From: Rhizobium sp. RU20A
Lineage (GTDB): Bacteria; Pseudomonadota; Alphaproteobacteria; Rhizobiales; Rhizobiaceae
DNA length: 64,000 nt
Reading direction: 5' to 3'
Assembly (NCBI RefSeq): GCF_900155885.1
Contig: NZ_FTMB01000003.1
Span: 1-64,000, forward strand
Part shown: piece after piece, positions 26,225-33,097 of the stretch
Layout of the letters: the number at the start of each line of letters is the position of its first letter
Numbering within the stretch: the stretch's first letter is position 1
Program-made: the position numbers and the translations under genes
The notes under the pieces: generated by a model
The model's database searches: none
What the model saw: the letters and a program-made list of their open reading frames with translations, nothing else
Told to the model about the DNA's origin: nothing

Positions 26225-27088
26225 ATGATGTTCACCCCCAAAATGTTTGCCACGCCGTCCCGTTTTCTTCGCCTCGCCGCTGCCGGCACCGCGCTTGCGC
26301 TGGTTGCACTCGCCCTGCCGGCACAGGCCGCCGATCACGCGCTCACGCCGGCCGCCCGGTGCGACCAGCAGGCTGGCAGCGTCTATGACAAGACGCGCAA
26401 CATGGCGTTCGAGCCGGTCGAGACATCCGATATCGTGGTGGGGGTTGCGCTGTCGGCCTGCCGCGAGGCCTATCGCCACGAGCGCTCGCCGCGCATCACC
26501 TTCCAGCTCGCCCGTGCCCTGCACCGGGCCGGCGAGGTGGGCAAGGCGATGGTGCTGCTGGAGGAGGCCGCCCATGCCGGCCATGCGCTGGCCATGGTCA
26601 ATTACGGCGTGCTGCTCTCCGAGCGCGGCCATGAGACGGATGCCATCTCCCTCTACCGTTCTGCGGCTGAGGCCGGCAACGTGCTGGCGCTCTACAATCT
26701 CGGCGTTGCCTATCGCGACGGCACGGGCGTTGCGGCCGATGGTGAGGAGGCACGGCGCTGGTTCGAGCGCGCGGCGGAAGCAGGCGACGAGATCGCCGCC
26801 TTCAACATCGGCGCCATGCTGGACGAGGGCGTGCAGCTTGGCGAGAACAACGCGGAGGCGGCGCGCTACTATCGCATCGCCATCGCCGGCGGCAGTATCG
26901 ATGCGATGATCAACCTTGCCCTGATGCTGGAACATGGCGAGGGCATTGCGCGCGACATTCCCGCCGCCATCGACCTCTACCGCAAGGCAGCGGAACGCGG
27001 CGACGAACAGGGCAAGGCACGCTTCAACGCGCTGACCGCACCGCTGCCGGCCGAAACGGCCGAAGCGGGCACCTCGGCTGTGAATTGA
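26225..27088 (+). CDS. Secreted Sel1-repeat protein
   Basis: Periplasmic protein of 287 aa with a signal peptide (hydrophobic FLRLAAAGTALALVALALPA, cleavage near AQAAD, residue 36-37). At least four Sel1-like repeats of about 36 residues follow (ALAMVNYGVLLSERG, ALYNLGVAYRDG, IAAFNIGAMLDEG, DAMINLALMLEHGEG), making a solenoid for protein-protein contact. GAGGAGATC precedes; ATG 26228 has better spacing than 26225 and is an equal choice. It is divergent from the FecR gene with a 230-bp spacer. Function unknown; it may belong to the same envelope-signalling group. Confidence 0.85.
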   Translation: MMFTPKMFATPSRFLRLAAAGTALALVALALPAQAADHALTPAARCDQQAGSVYDKTRNMAFEPVETSDIVVGVALSACREAYRHERSPRITFQLARALHRAGEVGKAMVLLEEAAHAGHALAMVNYGVLLSERGHETDAISLYRSAAEAGNVLALYNLGVAYRDGTGVAADGEEARRWFERAAEAGDEIAAFNIGAMLDEGVQLGENNAEAARYYRIAIAGGSIDAMINLALMLEHGEGIARDIPAAIDLYRKAAERGDEQGKARFNALTAPLPAETAEAGTSAVN

Positions 27089-27103
27089 CGCTTGCCGGCG
27101 CCC

Positions 27104-28138
27104 TTACCGGATACGACCGGCCTCCGGCCCCCAGGTGTCGGTCATGGCAAAGCCTTCGGCCAGCGGATCGAAGGGATCGAGCGAGACCTGGTGCAGGCCG
27201 AAGGTCCAGCCGCGGCCCGTGATGGTAGGGATGATGGCCGGGCGGCCCGCCACCGTGGTTTCGGCCGAAAGGCCCACCTCGAACTGCGAGCCGATGATGG
27301 AGCGCGACAGGAAGCTGTCGCCAACCTTGGCCTTGCCGCGAGCATGCAGCACGGCGAGGTTCGCGGAGTTGCCGGTGCCGCAGGGCGAGCGGTCGATACG
27401 GCCGGGCCACATGGTGGTGGAGGTGCGCACCGTGCCATCAGGCTCGACATCGCGGAACATGACGTAAGCGACGCCGCTGATCTCAGGGATTTCCGGATGG
27501 ACGACGGGGATCTGTTTGTTGATCAGATCCTTCAGCATCATGCCGGCATCGACAAGCTTGCGGGCATTGGCCTTCTCGATGGTGGTGCCGATCTGCGCCA
27601 CATCCACCAGGGCATAGAAGATGCCGCCATAGCTGATGTCGAAGCGGATGCGGCCCCAGTCGGGCGTGTCGATCTCGGCATCCAGCTGCTCCACGAAGCA
27701 GGGCACCATGCTGAGCTTGACCTTCTCGCAGCGCCCGTCCCGGCAGGTGGCCGTCGCCGTCACGACGCCGGCAGCCGTATCGAGCCGGACGATGGTTTCG
27801 GGTTCCGTCATCTCCACGATGCCGCTTTCGAGCAGCGCCGTCGTCACGCAGATGGAGTTGGAGCCGGAGGAGGCATGGGCCTGGTCGGCCTGAAGGATAA
27901 CGAAACCCCAGTCGGCCTCGGGACGCTTTGCCGGCAACAGGAGATTGACCGACCCCAGAACGGAGGCGCGCGGCTCCAGGCAGAGGAAGCGGCGCAGGCT
28001 GTCGTCCTTGGTGTTGATGTAGTCGAGCTGCTCGGCGATCGTGTTGCCGGGGATCTTCGGCACGCCGCCGATAGCGACCTTGCCGATTTCGCCTTCGCAA
28101 TGCACGTCCAGAAGCTGGATGGTCCGTTTCCACCGCAT
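27104..28138 (-). CDS. Proline racemase family protein, Ser/Cys active site (hydroxyproline epimerase or 3-hydroxyproline dehydratase)
   Basis: Cofactor-independent enzyme of 344 aa. In true racemases two catalytic Cys lie in MCGHG-like and DRSPCGTG motifs. Here the first motif is SSGSNS with Ser91 at the catalytic position, while the second is intact (DRSPCGTGNSAN, Cys253). Ser/Cys members of this superfamily are associated with 4-hydroxyproline 2-epimerase and/or trans-3-hydroxyproline dehydratase activity rather than proline racemisation (family knowledge). It lies 46 bases downstream of pxpC on the same strand, forming a pxpB-pxpC-racemase operon, with putA 5 kb away. The substrate is therefore likely a (hydroxy)proline or pyroglutamate-related amino acid. 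Confidence 0.85.
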   Translation of the reverse strand: MRWKRTIQLLDVHCEGEIGKVAIGGVPKIPGNTIAEQLDYINTKDDSLRRFLCLEPRASVLGSVNLLLPAKRPEADWGFVILQADQAHASSGSNSICVTTALLESGIVEMTEPETIVRLDTAAGVVTATATCRDGRCEKVKLSMVPCFVEQLDAEIDTPDWGRIRFDISYGGIFYALVDVAQIGTTIEKANARKLVDAGMMLKDLINKQIPVVHPEIPEISGVAYVMFRDVEPDGTVRTSTTMWPGRIDRSPCGTGNSANLAVLHARGKAKVGDSFLSRSIIGSQFEVGLSAETTVAGRPAIIPTITGRGWTFGLHQVSLDPFDPLAEGFAMTDTWGPEAGRIR

Positions 28139-28184
28139 GGGTCTTGTCCTTCATCACGGGGCAGAGCCTGCCCCTTCCGTTCCG

Positions 28185-29165
28185 TCAGATCAGTTTCAAA
28201 GCGCGGCCGATCCGGTCGAGCCCGTCGCGTTCGGCCTTCAGCGCCGCAATGGCCGTGTCGCGCGCAACCACCTCGAAGCGCAGACGCGTGCCGACCGGCG
28301 CCTGCGCAAGGCGCCAGAGATCGGCTTCGATGATCGTGGCGATCTTGGGATAGCCGCCGCAAGTGTTGGCTTCGGCAAGCTGGATGATCGGCTGGCCGCC
28401 GGGCGGCACCTGCACCACGCCGGGCATGATACCGTGGGAGAAGAGTTCGAGCGGACGCGCCGGTTTCAGCTCCGGGCCGGCGAGGCGATAGCCCATGCGG
28501 TTGGCGTTGCCTGTCACCGTCCAATCGGCCTCGACCAGCGCCTGACGCTCGGCCGGGCCAAAAGCCTCGTATTCGGCGGCGGGCAGGACGCGCAGCCGGA
28601 GCGGCGCGCCGTTGGCCGGCCAGAAGCCGCGAAGGGGTACGGGGTCAACGCCGAAGCCTTGCGTCAGCGCCCGCGAGACCGGCAGCGCTTCACCGAGCGG
28701 CAAGGTATCGCCGCGCAGCAGGCCGCGCCCGTCGAGGCCGCCGAAGCGGCTTTTGAGGTCGGTGGCGCGGGCGCCGATCACCTTGGGAACATCGATGCCG
28801 CCGGCGAGCGCCAGCAGGGCACGGGCCCCGCGTCGAGGAATGTCGATCGTCAGCGTCTCGCCGGCCTCGGCCACCGCCGCCCACCAGCTCGGCAGAGCGC
28901 GGCCCGCCAGCTTGACCTCGCAATCGGCGCCGGTGACGGCAAAGGCCGTCCGTGCACGGAAGCGGATGCGGAACGGGAAGAGCGCGATCTCGATACCGGC
29001 CGCATCGTCGGCATTGCCGAGCATGCGGTTGGCGATCGTCAGCGCCGGGCGGTCCATGGTGCCGCCGCGACCGATGCCGGCGTCGAGATGGCCGGGGCGG
29101 CCGTGGTCCTGCACGCTGTTCAGCGCGCCGGTGGATAGGATTTCGATCGTGCGCCGTTCTGTCAT
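28185..29165 (-). CDS. pxpC: 5-oxoprolinase subunit C (biotin-dependent carboxyltransferase family)
   Basis: Subunit of ATP-dependent 5-oxoprolinase (PxpABC), which opens pyroglutamate to glutamate; 326 aa, cytoplasmic. The start TTGALNSVQDHGRPGHLDAG-like segment, GGTMDRPALTIANRMLGN and TVTGNANRMGYRLAG match the allophanate-hydrolase-subunit-2/KipA family. ATG 29165 overlaps the pxpB stop by four bases (ATGA), indicating coupling. Carriers with a biotin domain are encoded divergently at 30833-31742, consistent with the family's carboxyltransferase ancestry. Confidence 0.9.
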   Translation of the reverse strand: MTERRTIEILSTGALNSVQDHGRPGHLDAGIGRGGTMDRPALTIANRMLGNADDAAGIEIALFPFRIRFRARTAFAVTGADCEVKLAGRALPSWWAAVAEAGETLTIDIPRRGARALLALAGGIDVPKVIGARATDLKSRFGGLDGRGLLRGDTLPLGEALPVSRALTQGFGVDPVPLRGFWPANGAPLRLRVLPAAEYEAFGPAERQALVEADWTVTGNANRMGYRLAGPELKPARPLELFSHGIMPGVVQVPPGGQPIIQLAEANTCGGYPKIATIIEADLWRLAQAPVGTRLRFEVVARDTAIAALKAERDGLDRIGRALKLI

Positions 29166-29824
29166 CGCGTCAGGCTCCGCGCGACGAAACGAATGCGGTC
29201 GCCGGGCCGGCAGAGCACGGGCACCTCGGCGGCGGGATCGAAGAGCACGGTGTCGGTGAGACCGAGAATATGCCAGCCGGTCGGCGCCGTCACGGGCATG
29301 ATGCCGGCCTGGGCGCCGCCGATCATGACGGAGCCGACCGGCGCGCTCATGCGCGGTAAGGCCCGGCGCGGCATGGTGAGGGTCGGGTCGAGGCCGGAAA
29401 GATAGACGAAGCCCGGCATGGCGCCGACGGCAGCAACGGAATAGGTGGGCGCAGTGTGGCGGCGCACAACCTCCTCGACATCGAGGCCGAGGCGGGCGGC
29501 AAAATCCGGCAGGTCCTCGCCGCCGGCACCGCCGTAGTCCACGGCGATCTCAATCAGGCGTCCCGCGATCTCGGCGGTATCGCCGGCGGTCCAGGCGTCG
29601 AGCAGGCGGCGCTCCACCGTCTCGGGCGCAACGGCGAGCGGATCGAAGACGATCATCAGATTGTTCATGCCCGGCACGGCTTCGCTGACCCCGGGAAGTG
29701 TCTTCATGGCGGCGGCGAGCGACCAGATGCGGGCTTGCAGGGCGTCGGAAAACACCGTGCCGGCGACATCGAAGAGCACCGCCCCGGCGCCTTCCATGCT
29801 CAGTCTCGGCGGGATTTCGCTCAC
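29162..29824 (-). CDS. pxpB: 5-oxoprolinase subunit B
   Basis: KipI/allophanate-hydrolase-subunit-1 family protein of 220 aa that pairs with PxpC. Visible signatures are FDPLAVAPETVE, the core AVGAMPGFVYLSGLDP, PRMSAPVGSVMIGGAQAGI, PTGWHILGLT, and the C-terminal PGDRIRF. First gene of the pxpB-pxpC-racemase operon, divergent from pxpA across a palindromic repeat. Confidence 0.9.
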   Translation of the reverse strand: MSEIPPRLSMEGAGAVLFDVAGTVFSDALQARIWSLAAAMKTLPGVSEAVPGMNNLMIVFDPLAVAPETVERRLLDAWTAGDTAEIAGRLIEIAVDYGGAGGEDLPDFAARLGLDVEEVVRRHTAPTYSVAAVGAMPGFVYLSGLDPTLTMPRRALPRMSAPVGSVMIGGAQAGIMPVTAPTGWHILGLTDTVLFDPAAEVPVLCRPGDRIRFVARSLTR

Positions 29825-29869
29825 GCGGCTTGCCTTTCCATCGCATGCGTCTGTGATATATCGGCGTGC

Positions 29870-29985
29870 CTACAGCATCGGCTCGAAAATCGGAATCGAT
29901 TTTCGAAAAGCACGATGCGAAGGATAAAATGAGATAGAGCGTCCCTTGCGCGTCCGAAAGGACGCACGGCGCTCTAGCGCATTTA
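29870..29985. repeat. RIME-like double-palindrome element between pxpB and pxpA
   Basis: Two hairpins lie side by side. CGAAAATCG-GAAT-CGATTTTCG (29884-29905) is perfect. The second is nested, with outer arms TAGAGCG (29935-29941) and CGCTCTA (29970-29976) and inner GCGTCC-GAAA-GGACGC (29950-29965). The design matches the rhizobial intergenic mosaic elements (RIME) described for Rhizobiaceae, recalled from memory. It occupies the divergent promoter spacer of the oxoprolinase genes. Confidence 0.75.
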
Positions 29986-30032
29986 TCATGGCAGCGACAA
30001 GAGGCGTTCGGCGCAGGCGAGAGAGGATCACT

Positions 30033-30815
30033 ATGACCGACAGCACAGGGCTCAGCGTCGATCTCAATTCGGACATGGGCGAGGCCTTCGGCGCCTATCG
30101 CATGGGCGACGATGCCGCCATGCTCTCCATCGTCAGCTCCGCCAACATCGCCTGCGGTTTCCATGGTGGCGATCCGGACGTTATGGCGGCGACTTTCACG
30201 CTCGCCCGCGAGCGCGGCGTCGATGTCGGGGCCCATCCGGGCTTTGCCGATCTCTGGGGCTTCGGTCGGCGCAACATTCCCCACACGCCGGCCGAGATCG
30301 AGCGGCTCGTCGCCTACCAGATCGGCGCGGCGCAGGCGATGGCGACCTATGCCGGCCACCGCATCACCCATGTGAAGGCGCATGGCGCGCTCGGCAATCT
30401 CACCCAGCAGAATGCGGAGGTTGCGATGGCCGTGAACCGCGCCATCAAGGCCGTCGATCCCTCCCTCATCTGCCTCGTCATCGCGCTCGGCCACCAACAG
30501 CGGCAGGCGGGCGAGATGGGGCTGACGACGGCGTCGGAGATCTTTGCCGACCGCGCCTATACGGATGAAGGCTTTCTCGTCGATCGCCGGCTGGAGGGGG
30601 CGGTGATCCATGATGCGGCCAAGGCAGCGGAGCGCGTGGTGCGCATGGTGAAGACCGGCGCGATCGAGACGATCACCGGCCGCAGCCTGCAAACCCCGAT
30701 CGATTCCATCTGCGTGCACAGCGACACGGCGGAAGCCGTTGCCATAGCGCGCGGCGTGCGCGAGGGTCTGGAAGCGGCCGGCATCGCCATCCGCGGTTTC
30801 CGCATCAAGGCGTAG
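30033..30815 (+). CDS. pxpA: 5-oxoprolinase subunit A (LamB/YcsF family)
   Basis: Metal-dependent hydrolase-like subunit of PxpABC, 260 aa. The family start VDLNSDMGEAFGAYRMGDD is at residues 8-26, followed by SSANIACGFHGGDP, GAHPGFADLWGFGRR, HVKAHGALGNL and the C-terminal ICVHSDT. ATG 30033 follows GAGAGGATC; upstream in-frame ATGs fall inside the RIME-like repeat and are rejected. It heads a plus-strand cluster with two biotin-carrier genes, divergent from pxpB. Confidence 0.93.
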   Translation: MTDSTGLSVDLNSDMGEAFGAYRMGDDAAMLSIVSSANIACGFHGGDPDVMAATFTLARERGVDVGAHPGFADLWGFGRRNIPHTPAEIERLVAYQIGAAQAMATYAGHRITHVKAHGALGNLTQQNAEVAMAVNRAIKAVDPSLICLVIALGHQQRQAGEMGLTTASEIFADRAYTDEGFLVDRRLEGAVIHDAAKAAERVVRMVKTGAIETITGRSLQTPIDSICVHSDTAEAVAIARGVREGLEAAGIAIRGFRIKA

Positions 30816-30832
30816 GCATCAAGGACCCGGAC

Positions 30833-31303
30833 ATGGCGATCGACATCACCCTCATCGAACAGCTGATGCGGCTTCTGGAAGCCTCCGCCGTGCACGAGCT
30901 GGAGCTTTCCGAGGATGGCAGCCGCATCCGGCTGTCCAAGGGCGCGAGCCTTCTCGCCGCCACGCCCGCCGTCACACCTGCGGTGAACCAGCCGCAGACC
31001 GTTGCCGCGCCTGTCACGGCTGCGACGCACGTCTCTCCCCCCGCCCCGGCGGCCGGGCCGGAGCATGTGGTGCGCGCTGGCCTCTCCGGTACTTTCTACC
31101 GCGCGCCGCTGCCCGGCGAAGCGCCCTTCGTGGAGGTCGGCAGCCGGATCGCGGAAGGCGGCAAGCTCGCGATCATCGAGGCGATGAAGATGATGAACCC
31201 GGTGGAGGCCGAGGTGGACGGCGTGGTGCGCACGATCCATGTCGAGGATGGCGCCCCGGTCGAGCCTGGAACCGTAATCTTCACGCTCTCCCTCTCCGCC
31301 TGA
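30833..31303 (+). CDS. Biotin carboxyl carrier protein (AccB-like)
   Basis: Small carrier of 156 aa. An N-terminal helical/beta segment (about 1-40) is joined by an Ala/Pro/Thr-rich flexible linker (about 40-78) to a biotinyl domain. EAMKM with biotinyl Lys119 is intact, and the PGEAPFVEVG loop resembles the AccB thumb. It starts 17 bases after pxpA. No biotin carboxylase (accC) lies in the window, so this protein must be charged by a carboxylase encoded elsewhere, or serve the Pxp proteins in a way not yet defined. It could be mistaken for housekeeping accB, but that gene normally precedes accC. Confidence 0.9.
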   Translation: MAIDITLIEQLMRLLEASAVHELELSEDGSRIRLSKGASLLAATPAVTPAVNQPQTVAAPVTAATHVSPPAPAAGPEHVVRAGLSGTFYRAPLPGEAPFVEVGSRIAEGGKLAIIEAMKMMNPVEAEVDGVVRTIHVEDGAPVEPGTVIFTLSLSA

Positions 31304-31310
31304 GGCCGCG

Positions 31311-31742
31311 ATGCGCATTGAACCCGACACCATCGCCCGTCTTGCCGATCTGATGCAGCGCCACGGCATTGCCACGCTCGACTACGATCTCGGCGGCGCA
31401 TCGCTCTCGCTTCGGATGGCGCCCGGCGCGGCGCCGGCCGTGGCGACCGCGACCGGGACCTCTTCCCCGGCTGCGTCCAGCGCCGCGCAAACGCCCGTCG
31501 TCGATGGCTCGCGGACCATCACTTCGCCGCATGTCGGCTTCTTCCGGCTCGCCCATCCGGCGACGGCGCCAGCGCCATCCCTGCCGCGTGTCATAAAGGC
31601 GGGCGAGATCGTCGGCTATGTCGAGGCGCTCGGCCTCGTGCATGCGATCACGGCCGGGACGGGCGGCACGCTGGCGCGGGCGCGCGTGGCGGAGGGCGAA
31701 CCGGTCGGCTACGGTACGGTGCTCTTCGACCTCACGGACTGA
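31311..31742 (+). CDS. Degenerate biotin/lipoyl-carrier-like protein lacking the biotinyl lysine
   Basis: Protein of 143 aa built like its upstream neighbour: an N-terminal segment (1-38), Ala/Thr/Ser-rich linker (about 39-65) and a C-terminal biotinyl-type fold. Aligned to EAMKM it reads EALGL, so Gly108 stands where the modified Lys should be, and it cannot be biotinylated there. The frame is intact and the surrounding fold (VIKAGEIVGYV, VAEGEPVGYGTVLFDL) is conserved, which argues against simple decay. It may be a structural or regulatory subunit of a PxpABC-associated complex. The gap to the biotin-carrier gene is seven bases. Confidence 0.85.
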   Translation: MRIEPDTIARLADLMQRHGIATLDYDLGGASLSLRMAPGAAPAVATATGTSSPAASSAAQTPVVDGSRTITSPHVGFFRLAHPATAPAPSLPRVIKAGEIVGYVEALGLVHAITAGTGGTLARARVAEGEPVGYGTVLFDLTD

Positions 31743-31785
31743 CGCGGCGCGGCGGACAAGACACAGGAACGGGACGGACAGGACC

Positions 31786-32607
31786 ATGCCGGGCACCATG
31801 AGCAAGATCATCATTTTCACCGACCTTCACATGCTGCCGGAAGGTGGCAGCATCATCGGGCTCGATCCCTTCCAGCGCCTGAAGACCGGCATCGACCATG
31901 TGAACGCCTTTCACGCCGATGCCGACCACGTCGTCATCACCGGCGACCTCACCCATCATGGGGACGCGGCATCCTATCGCCGGCTGAAGACGCTCATCGA
32001 CACCGTCATCCCGCCTGTCGCCATCGCCATCGGCAATCACGATCGCCGCGAGGTCTTCCTCGAAACCTTCAGCGATGCGCCGACCGACCCGAACGGCTTC
32101 GTCCAACAGGTGGTGGACCTGCCGGACTGCCGGCTCGTGGTGCTCGATACGCTGTTTGCGCCGCCCTACGAGTATCCCGCGAGCCACGCCGGCCTGCTCT
32201 GCGCAAAGCGGCTCGACTGGCTGGACGGCGTTCTCGCCGACACCGGCGGTCGTCCGGCCCTGCTCTTCATGCATCACCCGCCGCATGCGACGGGTTTTTC
32301 CGGCATGGACGCCATACGCCTGACCAACGAGGAGGAATTCTACGCCCGGATCCGGAAGCACGGCGCGACGGTGCGGCACATCTTTGCAGGGCACGTGCAC
32401 CGCACCATCAGCGGCTCCTGCCGCGGCGTGCCCTTCTCGGTCTTCAAGAGCCCCATGCACCAGCAGCCCATGCCCTTCAACACGGACGACACCTCGCTGT
32501 CCGTCGACGAGCCCGCGGCCTACGGCATCGCGCTCGTCACCGCCGATGGCGTGCTGGTCCATACCGAGGACTACGAGGTCGCCAGCCGCAATGCGGTGGT
32601 CGCGTGA
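31786..32607 (+). CDS. Calcineurin-like phosphodiesterase (CpdA/GpdQ-like)
   Basis: Class III metallophosphoesterase of about 273 aa. The full dimetal motif set is present: TDLH, TGDLTHHGD, GNHD, MHHPPH and GHVHR. Family members hydrolyse cyclic nucleotides (CpdA) or glycerophosphodiesters (GpdQ); conserved residues alone do not separate these. An in-frame ATG at 31798 (giving SKIIIFTDLH) is an alternative start, as neither has a strong ribosome binding site. Its gene overlaps ykgJ by four bases (GTGA). If it acts on cAMP it could oppose the adenylate cyclase at 23451. Confidence 0.87.
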   Translation: MPGTMSKIIIFTDLHMLPEGGSIIGLDPFQRLKTGIDHVNAFHADADHVVITGDLTHHGDAASYRRLKTLIDTVIPPVAIAIGNHDRREVFLETFSDAPTDPNGFVQQVVDLPDCRLVVLDTLFAPPYEYPASHAGLLCAKRLDWLDGVLADTGGRPALLFMHHPPHATGFSGMDAIRLTNEEEFYARIRKHGATVRHIFAGHVHRTISGSCRGVPFSVFKSPMHQQPMPFNTDDTSLSVDEPAAYGIALVTADGVLVHTEDYEVASRNAVVA

Positions 32608-32945
32608 GCAATCTCCTGACGGCCGAGGACCCCGCCACCTTCGACTGCCAGAGCTGCGGGGCGTGCTGCGCCTATTCCGAGGACTGGCCCCGCTTCTCGC
32701 TGGAGACGGACGAGGAACTCGACCGCATTCCCGAGGCGCTCGTCGCCGAGGACCTTGGCGGCATGCGCTGTCCGGACAATCGCTGCGCGGCGCTCTCGGG
32801 CGAGATCGGCAAGCACGTGGCCTGCACGATCTACGAGATCCGCCCGATCGTCTGCCGCACCTGCATGCCGGGAGATCCCGAATGCCTGATGGCGCGGGAA
32901 ACCCTGCCGAAGCCGGACGATATCTTGGATGATCCGGCCGCGTGA
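32604..32945 (+). CDS. YkgJ family cysteine-cluster protein
   Basis: Protein of 113 aa with a Cys pattern suited to binding zinc or an iron-sulphur cluster: CQSCGACC (residues 15-22), then CPDNRC, C in ACTIYEIRPIVCRTC, and a final PGDPEC. Starts with GTG at 32604, overlapping the phosphodiesterase stop by four bases, so it is translationally coupled. Members of the family (Pfam 03692) are of unknown function. Confidence 0.87.
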   Translation: MSNLLTAEDPATFDCQSCGACCAYSEDWPRFSLETDEELDRIPEALVAEDLGGMRCPDNRCAALSGEIGKHVACTIYEIRPIVCRTCMPGDPECLMARETLPKPDDILDDPAA

Positions 32946-33097
32946 TCGCATTTCCGCATCAATCTCGGTTTTCCTGCTTTTGATCCGTACAGATCACGGC
33001 AAATCCCCGAATTCCCCGGATGGAGATTCGGCACGTCCTTTTCTATGATCCGCCCATGACAGCAGGCCCGCCCTAAGGGCCCTTTGGGGGATCGTTC

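Noticed and set aside
30833-31303. Carrier protein called as housekeeping accB
   Set aside because: Housekeeping accB is normally followed by accC; here it lies with pxpA and a degenerate paralogue, so a dedicated carrier is more likely.
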